NCBI GenBank assembly: GCA_028278465.1
Contig: JANQEF010000164.1
Location: 1-8,886 of the forward strand
Length of the DNA: 8,886 bases
Source of the DNA: Dehalococcoidia bacterium
Lineage (GTDB): Bacteria > Chloroflexota > Dehalococcoidia > Lucifugimonadales > Lucifugimonadaceae
Direction of reading: 5' to 3'
Part shown: piece after piece, positions 1 to 6,123 of the stretch
Layout: each line of letters opens with the position of its first letter
Position numbering within the stretch: the stretch's first letter is position 1
Position numbers and translations under genes: made by a program
The notes under the pieces: generated by a model
Told to the model about the DNA's origin: nothing
Databases searched by the model: none
The model's input: only the letters and a program-made list of their open reading frames with translations

Positions 1-1278
1 GCGTGTAGTTCGGCGGATAGTGTCGCGACTCAGCCTGCGGCGCCCGCGGATTCCCCGACACCTGAGCCGACACCGATCAGGGCGCAGACCCCGACGCCGG
101 GCGGAACGGCGGTGGAACCCACCGCGACAGCGACCCCCGGCGGCCCGACGCCGACTCCAGACCTCACGTTCCAGCCCAACGACGAGCGCAGGGCGCTGCG
201 GTTCAGGGAGATCGAGGGCTGGCAGACCGACTTCTCGCATCGGTCTGTCGGACTGGACGAGTTCACGTCGATCCTGAAGCGCGACGGCATCGACCCGATA
301 GACGAACCGACGTTCGCTCCGGTGTCGGATGCGCCGTCCTACATGAAGCCGCGCGAGCCGGTCATTGCAGTCGAGATCAACGGTGACGCCCGCGCCTACC
401 CGCTGGCGATGCTGATGTGGCACGAGATCGCCAACGATGTGGTCGGCGGTCAGCCGGTCACCGTGACGTTCTGCCCGCTCTGCAACACAGCCATCACCTT
501 CAACCGGGTGGTCAACGGCGAAGAGCTGACGTTCGGCACCACCGGCAAGGTGCGTAACAGCGATCTGGTGATGTGGGACCGGCAGACCGAGAGCTGGTGG
601 CAGCAGATCACCGGCGAGGCGATCGTCGGCCACTACGCGGGCCTTGGCACGGAGCTGGAGATCATCAACTCGCCGATCATCGCCTGGGAGTCGTTCGCCG
701 CGCAGTTCCCGGACGGCCTCGTGATGGAGCGGATCTTCGACGAGTTCGGCTTCCCGGTGAAGAGTTACGACCTTGCGCCGTATGCGGGCTACGACTCGGT
801 GGACGCCTCGCCCTTCGCCTTCGACGGCGACCTGGACGGCCGCATGCCGCCGAACGTGCGGGTGTTGACCGTCGAGATGGGCGAAGCGGTGGTCGCCTAC
901 CCGTTCACGTTCCTGGAGGAGGCGATCGTTGTGAACGATAGCGTCGGCGGCACGGACGTGGCGATCTTCCTCGACAACGGCACGCTCTCCGCCTTCTTCG
1001 ACACGCTCGACAACCAGCTGACGTCCGGCTCGACCACGATGTTCAGGCGTGAGGCAGCCGGACGCACGCTGACATTCGAGGTCGTCGAAGATCGCATTCG
1101 GGATATCGAGACCGGCAGCCTGTGGAACGTTCTCGGGGCCGCCATCGAAGGTGAGCTCGAGGGCGAGCGGCTCGATCCGGTGGTCCACGCCAACCACTTC
1201 TGGTTCGCCTGGGCCGTATTCCAGCCGCAGACCGAGATCAGGGATTCGGCCGACGGCGTGGCGGGACCGATCGGCTGA
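1..1278 (+). CDS. DUF3179 domain-containing lipoprotein, 5' end outside window
   Basis: The frame is open from base 1 to the TGA at 1276-1278, giving 425 visible codons. The first codons read Ala-Cys-Ser-Ser and are followed by about 50 residues rich in Pro, Thr and Ala. This looks like the lipobox cysteine and tether of an exported lipoprotein, so the real start is just off the left edge. The GTG at 112 lies inside the linker and is not a credible start. The folded part shows the DUF3179 signature: AYPL, then MWHEIAND (His141, Glu142 in visible codons), FCPLCNTA with Cys158 and Cys161, FGTTGKVRNSDLVMWDRQT, and GEAIVGHYAG. The HE and CxxC motifs are conserved in the family and could bind a metal or a thiol partner, but the family's function is not established. 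The gene is convergent with the TPR lipoprotein, whose stop is 21 bp away. The family assignment is firm; the lipoprotein call rests on two edge residues plus the linker. Confidence 0.9.
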   Translation, partial: ACSSADSVATQPAAPADSPTPEPTPIRAQTPTPGGTAVEPTATATPGGPTPTPDLTFQPNDERRALRFREIEGWQTDFSHRSVGLDEFTSILKRDGIDPIDEPTFAPVSDAPSYMKPREPVIAVEINGDARAYPLAMLMWHEIANDVVGGQPVTVTFCPLCNTAITFNRVVNGEELTFGTTGKVRNSDLVMWDRQTESWWQQITGEAIVGHYAGLGTELEIINSPIIAWESFAAQFPDGLVMERIFDEFGFPVKSYDLAPYAGYDSVDASPFAFDGDLDGRMPPNVRVLTVEMGEAVVAYPFTFLEEAIVVNDSVGGTDVAIFLDNGTLSAFFDTLDNQLTSGSTTMFRREAAGRTLTFEVVEDRIRDIETGSLWNVLGAAIEGELEGERLDPVVHANHFWFAWAVFQPQTEIRDSADGVAGPIG

Positions 1279-1299
1279 CCGCCGCCGGACGCTCGGCGC

Positions 1300-2220
1300 T
1301 CAGATCGATGACCGGAACTGGTCTTCGATCTCGTCAACGATCTCCAGCAGCTCCTCTGCACGGGCGATGATCGTAGGCAGCCGCGGGTCCTGCGACAGCG
1401 AGATCGCCTCCTCCAGGTCGGCGCGCACCACATCTACGTCGATCCTCGCCTGGATGCGCAGGATCGCCCGGTCCAGGTAGATCGACGCGACCGCGGGATC
1501 AAGTTCGATCGCCTTATTGAAGTCGGCTATCGCCAGGTTGAAGTCCTGCGCAACGTCCCGCCAGAAGCGTCCACGCCACCAGTACGTGCCGCCGTCGTCA
1601 GGCGCCAGCTCGATCGCGGTGTTGAAGTTTTCGAGCGCCGTCTGCGGATCGCCCTGCTGCGCCAGCACGCGGCCGATCACGATGTACGAGTCGATCTCCT
1701 CGTCGTCGAGCCGCTGAGCGTGTTTCGCGTCCCGGAGCGCGCCGTCGAGGTCGTTCGTGTTCACGCGTGCCAGCGCGCGGTGCGAGTACGCCGTTGCCAG
1801 CGTCGGCCTGAGCTCGATCGCCTTGTCGAAGTAGTACATCGCCTCTTCGAACTGGCCCTGGAACATGAGCGCCTGGCCGATGCCGTCCCAGCCATGCGCG
1901 AAGCCGGGCTCGAGCTGCACCACCGTCTGGAACTGGCGTTCGGCATCGTCGTACTCACCCTGGGCGAGGAGGGCGTAGCCGCGCGTGTACTGGTTGACGC
2001 TCTCGGTGTCCGAGACGGGCTCGTCCTCGGACGTCGGCGTGACCAGAGGGATGCGGGTAGCGGTGGGCGCCGGGGTCGGAGTCGGCTGCGGTTCAGTCGT
2101 CGCGGTCGGGGCAGGTGCGGTTGGGCTGCCATCGGGCGTGGGCTCGCCCGACTCTCCGTCGCGGCAAGCGATAGCCAGCGCGGCCAGGGATGCGGCCAGT
2201 ATTGGAACAATCAATCTCAT
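1300..2220 (-). CDS. TPR-repeat lipoprotein
   Basis: This 306-aa protein probably sits on the outer face of the membrane as a scaffold for protein-protein contacts; no enzymatic domain is visible. Residues 1-18 form a short signal peptide (MRLIVPILAASLAALAIA) before Cys19, a slightly atypical lipobox (AIAC). Residues 20-65 are a Pro/Thr/Ala linker. From about residue 73 come roughly five to six tetratricopeptide repeats of 34 residues (near 73, 107, 141, 175, 209 and 245), with typical endings such as FDKAIELRP, FNTAIELAP and FNKAIELDP. The fifth unit is about two residues longer, and the C-terminus is a short acidic helix. I chose the ATG at 2218-2220 because it places the hydrophobic segment directly at the N-terminus. 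An upstream in-frame TTG at 2299-2301 has a GGAGAG 8 nt before it but would add 27 Arg-rich residues. The gene lies 122 bp downstream of holA on the same strand. The partner is unknown. Confidence 0.88.
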   Translation of the reverse strand: MRLIVPILAASLAALAIACRDGESGEPTPDGSPTAPAPTATTEPQPTPTPAPTATRIPLVTPTSEDEPVSDTESVNQYTRGYALLAQGEYDDAERQFQTVVQLEPGFAHGWDGIGQALMFQGQFEEAMYYFDKAIELRPTLATAYSHRALARVNTNDLDGALRDAKHAQRLDDEEIDSYIVIGRVLAQQGDPQTALENFNTAIELAPDDGGTYWWRGRFWRDVAQDFNLAIADFNKAIELDPAVASIYLDRAILRIQARIDVDVVRADLEEAISLSQDPRLPTIIARAEELLEIVDEIEDQFRSSI

Positions 2221-2342
2221 GCGTTTCGGTTGTCCCGAGTGCCTGCGCGCCCCGGACGAGCGTGGCAGAGCGGCCGTTCCTGCCCGGCGCCCTCCTTCCA
2301 ACGGTTACGCTCTCCCCGGCGTGCGGGATTGTAGAGATGCGC

Positions 2343-3329
2343 TCAGGAGCCGGAGAGGCGGCCGACCAGGATCTCCAGCGCCAGCCGCTCGTCCATCTTT
2401 CCCGTCTTTATATCGAGATCGGCGTCGAGGAGCCTTCTGTGGGTCAGGGCGAGATAGTCCTTGCCGAAGCGCGAAGCCTGGCGGAGCGTCTTGTCCAGCG
2501 CGTAGCGGTTCCTGAGGCCGATGCGTGTGCCGATCTCGGGCTGCGGCACGCCGTCTGCGCGCAGCGTGCCAGCCAGTAGCACCAGTCGCACCTGCCGCGC
2601 CAGCATCGTGATGATCGAGCCGACCGACGTGCCGCCTTCGAGCAGGCTGTACATCAGACGCATTGCGACGCCCGGACGGCTCTCCAGCACCGCATCGACG
2701 GCCGCGAAGATGCTGGCCTCTCTCGCCTCGCCGACCATTTCGTCGACGTCCGCCTGTGTCACCTCGCGCTCACCGGCGTAGAGGGCGAGCTTATTGATCT
2801 CGCTGTCGAGCAGCCGCAGGTCTCCGCCGGCCAGCCAGCCGAGGCGCGCGACGGCGTCACGGCTGGCGGACGACTCGTAACGGGTGAAGCGGTCGCGCGC
2901 CCAGGCTTCGAGCGCCGGGCCTCTCGGCGACCTGAACTCACGCACCTCGGCGCCCGGACCGGCCGCCTTCACGCCGCGGGCGTTGGGCCGCAGCGTCGTG
3001 CTCTCGACGAAGACGACGTCGCTGGTGCCGGGAAGGTCGGCGAACATGCCCGGAAGCTCGTCCCATTCGGAGCCTCGGCTGTTTCCCCGGCCATCCATCG
3101 ATTCGAGCAGGCCGTAGACCAGTACAAGCCTGCGGTCTGCGAGGAAGGGCAGCGTGCTGGCCGCGGCGACGATGTCGAACGGCTTGAAGGAGCCGCCTTC
3201 GAGGACGGTGATGTTGGGCTCGCGCACCTCTTCGGGGCCGACTGAGACCCGCGCCCGCCTGACGGCTTCGCTGATAGAGAAGCCGTCGTCACCATGGAAG
3301 ACTCTGATCAAGTGGCGACTCCGCCGCAT
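2343..3329 (-). CDS. holA: DNA polymerase III subunit delta
   Basis: HolA is the delta subunit of the clamp loader: it opens the beta sliding clamp and works with delta' and tau/gamma at the replication fork. The 328-aa product has the family's usual length and layout. The N-terminal domain opens with IRVFHGDDGFS and includes PFLADRRLVLVYGLLE (61-76) and DVVFVES (104-110). The middle domain has the signature GGDLRLLDSEINKLALYAG (168-186), then VTQADVDEMV. The C-terminal collar helices include AAVDAVLE and GSIITMLARQVRLVLL (237-252). The Walker A motif is degenerate, as expected for delta. The ATG at 3327-3329 has no Shine-Dalgarno sequence. A TTG six codons later (3309-3311) has GGAG seven nt upstream and would give the more family-typical N-terminus MIRVFHGDD, so the true protein may be 322 aa. 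The gene is divergent from the DUF1232 gene. Confidence 0.93.
   Translation of the reverse strand: MRRSRHLIRVFHGDDGFSISEAVRRARVSVGPEEVREPNITVLEGGSFKPFDIVAAASTLPFLADRRLVLVYGLLESMDGRGNSRGSEWDELPGMFADLPGTSDVVFVESTTLRPNARGVKAAGPGAEVREFRSPRGPALEAWARDRFTRYESSASRDAVARLGWLAGGDLRLLDSEINKLALYAGEREVTQADVDEMVGEAREASIFAAVDAVLESRPGVAMRLMYSLLEGGTSVGSIITMLARQVRLVLLAGTLRADGVPQPEIGTRIGLRNRYALDKTLRQASRFGKDYLALTHRRLLDADLDIKTGKMDERLALEILVGRLSGS
3319..3322 (-). promoter_or_regulatory. Candidate ribosome binding site inside the annotated holA start
   Basis: On the minus strand GGAG lies seven nt before the in-frame TTG at 3309-3311, while the upstream ATG at 3327-3329 has no purine-rich tract. Using the TTG would begin the protein at the residue where delta homologues usually begin. 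This supports a shorter holA but does not prove it, because GGAG also arises by chance from CGG-AGT codons. Confidence 0.4.
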
Positions 3330-3527
3330 GCGGTGTGGAAACTGGTGTGGGAGGATATCAATGGTGGGATGCTGTGGTAGCGCGGCGTGGCGGCATGGGT
3401 GGCTGGTAGACAGAGTGGTGGTGGGTGAGAGGTAGATCGTTTTCGTGAGCGGCTGGTGATGAGTAATTGTCCGGTTTCTGGAGATGAGTCGAGCGACTGC
3501 CGCCTGTAGAACTGGAGGAAGCGCAGC
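3330..3527. other. Divergent intergenic region with strong G/C strand asymmetry
   Basis: This 198-bp region separates the divergent starts of holA and the DUF1232 gene, so it must hold both promoters, though I cannot name a convincing -35/-10 pair for either. I see no gene here. The part next to holA is strikingly asymmetric: 3331-3440 has 54 G and only 12 C on the plus strand. Any holA leader RNA from here would therefore be very C-rich and G-poor. A cluster of GG runs at 3417-3432 could in principle form a two-tetrad G-quadruplex on the plus strand. The asymmetry fades towards the DUF1232 start. Confidence 0.6.
3514..3518 (+). promoter_or_regulatory. Ribosome binding site fixing the TTG start of the DUF1232 gene
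   Basis: GGAGG followed by a 9-nt spacer precedes the TTG at 3528-3530. It is one of the best Shine-Dalgarno matches in the window and supports the TTG over the internal in-frame GTG at 3534 or ATG at 3549. Confidence 0.7.
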
Positions 3528-3854
3528 TTGCTGGTGAGATGGCTGTTGATGGTCCCGTTCGTCGGGCAGTTGCTGCGAGTTTCGTGGCTGCTGTTCTGGG
3601 ACGGCCGCGTCTTCCCGCTGCTCAAGATCCTGCCGCTCGCCGCCTTCCTCTATGTGCTGTCACCGATCGACCTGTTGCGGGACTTCAGGCTGGGGATCGG
3701 CCAGCTGGATGATGTGCTCGTGGCAGGAGTGCTGCTGACGCTTTTCGTGGTGCTGTCACCGAGGCGGATCGTGTCGGAGCATATCCACGGCCGCAAAGAT
3801 GACGATGGCCCCGACCCGATCAACGGCCGCTTCCGCTACCTGGACGAGGACTGA
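3528..3854 (+). CDS. DUF1232 (YkvA-type) small membrane protein
   Basis: This 108-aa protein carries the DUF1232 core: LPLAAFLYVLSPIDLLRDF (35-53), then GIGQLDDVLVAGVLLTLFVVLSP (56-78), closed by RRIVSEHI. The motif Y-x-x-SPIDL followed by G-Q-LDD is the hallmark of this family, found in small membrane-associated proteins of unknown biochemical role. Two hydrophobic stretches (about 31-47 and 62-77) fit a helical hairpin in the membrane. The N-terminus (LLMVPFVGQLLRVSWLLFW) adds another apolar stretch, and the tail is short and charged. The TTG start is chosen for its GGAGG with a 9-nt spacer. The gene is divergent from holA and convergent with hemW, so it is probably transcribed alone, and its neighbours say little about its job. 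Length matches the family and there is no sign of truncation. Confidence 0.87.
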   Translation: MLVRWLLMVPFVGQLLRVSWLLFWDGRVFPLLKILPLAAFLYVLSPIDLLRDFRLGIGQLDDVLVAGVLLTLFVVLSPRRIVSEHIHGRKDDDGPDPINGRFRYLDED

Positions 3855-3865
3855 GGGGAAGCCCG

Positions 3866-3891
3866 TCGTCCCGAGCCAGAACGAGGGACCC
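3866..3891 (+). repeat. Short intergenic repeat A, copy 1
   Basis: This copy of the family TCGTCCCGAG-N6-CGAGGGACC lies 11 bp after the DUF1232 stop. It matches the copy at 7364-7391 at 22 of 25 positions. It can fold on itself: GTCCC (3868-3872) pairs with GGGAC (3885-3889), and the flanking GCCC (3861-3864) pairs with GGGC (3895-3898). Sitting between convergent genes, it could act as a transcript-end hairpin, but it lacks a T-tract. Confidence 0.75.
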
Positions 3892-3906
3892 GGTGGGCGG
3901 GGCGGT

Positions 3907-4013
3907 GTTCCCTGAGCGAAGTCGAAGGGTCTCACCGGCAGAAAACTCGTCCTGTCAGGTCCGGTGTCACTCGCAGAGGTCCTTCGACTCCGCTGCCGCT
4001 CCGCTCAGGAAAC
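3907..4013. repeat. 107-bp foldback: inverted copies of repeat B
   Basis: The left arm (3907-3928, core CCTGAGCGAAGTCGAAGG) and the right arm (3981-4013) are inverted copies that match at 20 of 22 positions once an 11-nt GC-rich insertion in the right arm is set aside. The 52-nt spacer holds a second nested pair, CACCGG (3933-3938) with CCGGTG (3961-3966), so the whole segment can fold as one long interrupted hairpin. It lies between the convergent stops of the DUF1232 gene and hemW, where a structure could limit read-through from both sides. Repeats of the type CCTGAGC...GTCGAAGG recur between genes in many bacterial genomes; that is from memory, not from a search. Confidence 0.75.
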
Positions 4014-4060
4014 ACGTCTTTCCCACTCCCGGCAAGGAAGGGAGGAGAGGGTGGGATGGC

Positions 4061-5356
4061 TCAGGATGGCCGACCCTCAGCCGCTGCCACGAACCGGCTG
4101 AAGACTTCGTTGCCCAGCAACCTGCCTCTTGCCGACAACCGAACTCCCGCCGCGTCCTCCTCCAGAAGCCCTTCCGAGCGCAACTCGTCAATCTCCGGTG
4201 CGAAGACGTCCCGCAGCGACCTGCCGAACCGGGCCTCGAAGCCCGACGAGCTCACGCCGACATCCAGTCGCAGCCCCATCATCATCGTTTCAGCAAGCTC
4301 CAGTTGCGGAGTCGTCTCCTCTGCGAAATCGACCGGCCCGCCATCCGCCATCGACCGTAAAAGCGTCGGCACCGAATCCGGCAACTCGTCTCTGCGCGGC
4401 GGCGATCCGGCGAACACAGCCAATTTTCCCGCCTCGTTAGGCTCGGACCCCAGCGACCGCATGTACCAGCGAGGCGATCGCACGTTCGAATACCGGTGGC
4501 CGAACAGCGATGAGTGCGCTCCCGGCCCAACACCCAGGTACGGGCCGTTGCGCCAGTACACCAGGTTGTGGCGGCTCTCCATGCCGGGCTTTGCCCAGTT
4601 CGAGATCTCGTAGTGCCGGAACCCGGCCTTGCCGAAGCGCTCCTCGGCCGCAAGATACATGTCAGCCGCCACGTCATCGTCCGGCCTCTCGATTCGGCCC
4701 AGCCTGACGTCAGCCTCCAGCGGTGTCCCGGCCTCGAGTTGCAGCCCGTAGAGTGAGACGTGGTCCGGCTCGAGCGCCAACGCCTGCTCCATCGAGTCGG
4801 TCCACTGTTCGAGCGACTGGTCCGGTAGGCCAAACATCAGGTCGAGCGACCGGTTCTCGAAACCGGCCTCTCGCAGAAGCTCGAAAGACCGCTTTGCGCC
4901 TTCGGAGTCGTGCCTTCGTCCCAGCGTCTCAAGCAGGTCGTCGTCAAAGCTCTGCACGCCCATCGATACGCGGTTGAAACCTGCATCCAGCCAGCCGGAT
5001 GCCTTCTCGGCCGTCATATCACCGGGATTGGCCTCCAGCGTCACCTCAGCGTCCGGCGCCACTGCAAATGCGCCGCTCAAAGCAGCCATCACGCGGCCGA
5101 TGTCTGTAGCGCCGAGATACGAAGGCGTACCGCCGCCGAAGAACACCGTGGCGACATCCCGCTCCCCAAGCAGATCACCCCAGCGCGAGATCTCCTCGCA
5201 CAGCGCGTCAACGTAGGTAGGGATCAGCGTCTCGATGCCCGCATACGTGTTGAAGTCGCAGTACGGGCACTTCGTCTCGCAGAACGGGATGTGGACATAG
5301 AGCCCGATCGGCGCGTCGTTGGAGTCGGCCTGATTGCTGGCATCCGGGTGCGTCAC
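4061..5356 (-). CDS. hemW: Radical SAM heme chaperone HemW
   Basis: HemW binds a [4Fe-4S] cluster, S-adenosylmethionine and heme, and is thought to deliver heme to apoproteins. It was long misannotated as an oxygen-independent coproporphyrinogen oxidase. The 431-aa product opens with GLYVHIPFCETKCPYCDF: Cys26, Cys30 and Cys33 form the CxxxCxxC cluster motif, and Phe35 replaces the extra cysteine of true HemN (CxxCxC). Next come GGGTPS (74-79), EANPGD (108-113) and GVQSFDDD (133-140), all expected of the radical SAM barrel. HNLVYW (263-268) matches the HNxxYW heme-binding motif of HemW. The C-terminal HemN_C-like domain runs from about 350 (ELAETMMMGLRL) to the end. At 431 aa it is somewhat longer than E. 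coli HemW (about 380 aa), with a longer N-terminus and linker. The start is GTG, with GGAG about 10 nt upstream. The upstream gene ends only 16 nt away, so translation is probably linked. Confidence 0.93.
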   Translation of the reverse strand: MTHPDASNQADSNDAPIGLYVHIPFCETKCPYCDFNTYAGIETLIPTYVDALCEEISRWGDLLGERDVATVFFGGGTPSYLGATDIGRVMAALSGAFAVAPDAEVTLEANPGDMTAEKASGWLDAGFNRVSMGVQSFDDDLLETLGRRHDSEGAKRSFELLREAGFENRSLDLMFGLPDQSLEQWTDSMEQALALEPDHVSLYGLQLEAGTPLEADVRLGRIERPDDDVAADMYLAAEERFGKAGFRHYEISNWAKPGMESRHNLVYWRNGPYLGVGPGAHSSLFGHRYSNVRSPRWYMRSLGSEPNEAGKLAVFAGSPPRRDELPDSVPTLLRSMADGGPVDFAEETTPQLELAETMMMGLRLDVGVSSSGFEARFGRSLRDVFAPEIDELRSEGLLEEDAAGVRLSARGRLLGNEVFSRFVAAAEGRPS

Positions 5357-5372
5357 GTCCCACCCGCTCCGA

Positions 5373-6080
5373 TCAGTTGCTGCCCGGTGTCCAGAGCCCG
5401 CTCGACGAATCGCCGGAGCTCTCAGAGGGCGGCGGGGTTGGAGCCTGTCCTGGCTGCTGCCCGCGGGCGATCGCCTCTTCGGCAGCCCTTCGCGCCGCTT
5501 CGTTCACCCGCCGAATCCAACGCTCCAGCGCGTCCAGCTCCGGTGGTGACACGATGAACTTCTCGACGCCCTCCGGCAGCTGGATGTCAGTAGTGCCGGA
5601 CAGGATTAGCACCGATTCGCCCGCTTCGATGCCTTCGCTGAGCCGCTCGTCGAGATGGCGCTGGCGTCGCATCGCCGCGTCCTGGTAGCAGGCGGACACG
5701 GCGTTGGCGGCGCCCTGGCTGACGAACCCGACCGAAAGGCAGCGGCCCCAGTCGATCACCTCGCCGAAAAGCTCCGGGTCCTCGTACTCGTCCATGCGAG
5801 CGCCGGCGTCGACGCGAGCCTTAACGAGATGCCACGCCTGCCGGTTGGTCTGCTCCATCATCAGCAGAGCGTCGTCGCCCTTGCCCAGCACGCCTTCCGC
5901 GAAGACGCGCTTCACGATGCCCGACCGCGCCTCGAGCCCTGATAGTTGCTCGTCTGCCGCCTTCCAGTAGGCGTTGAACAGCTCGGTGAAGCCCTCCGGC
6001 GCCTGCTGCGAGGGCTGGATGAAGGGCACGATGTAGGCTTTGCGCTCGGTCAGCACGCCGCCGTTTTCAGATTCAGCCAA
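5373..6080 (-). CDS. Uncharacterised 235-aa protein between ychF and hemW
   Basis: I do not recognise this family. The protein appears soluble, with no signal peptide or membrane segment. A beta-like opening (KAYIVPFIQP, 14-23) is followed by a mostly helical region (30-150) with two cysteines (Cys114, Cys131). A compact strand-turn-strand segment follows (SVLILSGTTDIQLPEGVEKFIVSPP, 156-180, split here by a short loop), then a charged helix rich in Arg, Glu and Ala (181-206). It ends in a disordered Gln/Pro/Ser/Gly tail. The TTG start is backed by AAGGA with a 6-nt spacer; a GTG eight codons later is the alternative. The gene lies 43 nt after ychF and 16 nt before hemW on the same strand, so it is probably co-transcribed with both. 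Coding looks real: the frame is complete, has a good ribosome binding site and fits tightly between its neighbours. A role linked to translation or heme would be a guess. Confidence 0.75.
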   Translation of the reverse strand: MAESENGGVLTERKAYIVPFIQPSQQAPEGFTELFNAYWKAADEQLSGLEARSGIVKRVFAEGVLGKGDDALLMMEQTNRQAWHLVKARVDAGARMDEYEDPELFGEVIDWGRCLSVGFVSQGAANAVSACYQDAAMRRQRHLDERLSEGIEAGESVLILSGTTDIQLPEGVEKFIVSPPELDALERWIRRVNEAARRAAEEAIARGQQPGQAPTPPPSESSGDSSSGLWTPGSN

Positions 6081-6086
6081 TACAGT

Positions 6087-6091
6087 TCCTT
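6087..6091 (-). promoter_or_regulatory. Ribosome binding site supporting the TTG start at 6078-6080
   Basis: On the minus strand AAGGA stands six nt before the TTG at 6078-6080, in the 43-nt gap after ychF. It is the evidence for choosing this start of the uncharacterised gene rather than the GTG eight codons downstream. Confidence 0.6.
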
Positions 6092-6123
6092 AATGCGCTG
6101 ATTTGCCAGCCAGCTGCCTGCCG

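Noticed and set aside
1281..1300. Small hairpin (CGCCG at 1283-1287 with CGGCG at 1294-1298) between the convergent DUF3179 and TPR genes
   Set aside because: The stem is only five bp with a six-base gap and no T-tract on either strand. In DNA this GC-rich such a match is expected by chance, so I do not call a terminator.
2221..2301. N-terminal extension of the TPR protein to the TTG at 2299-2301
   Set aside because: It would put 27 Arg-rich residues before a textbook lipoprotein signal peptide. The ATG at 2218-2220 is more credible despite its weaker ribosome binding site.
2328..2333. TACAAT on the minus strand as a -10 box for the TPR lipoprotein gene
   Set aside because: The hexamer is good and well placed (about 108 bases before the ATG), but the expected -35 position (2351-2357) has no resemblance to TTGACA and lies in the holA 3' end. 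It is not enough for a promoter call.
3417..3432. GG-run cluster as a G-quadruplex
   Set aside because: Three of the four runs are only two G long, which gives at best an unstable two-tetrad form. It is more simply part of the general G-richness of this strand.
4910..5557. Plus-strand frame of 215 aa opposite hemW and the uncharacterised gene
   Set aside because: It spans two genes in antisense, is Arg/Pro/Ala-rich and has no recognisable motif.
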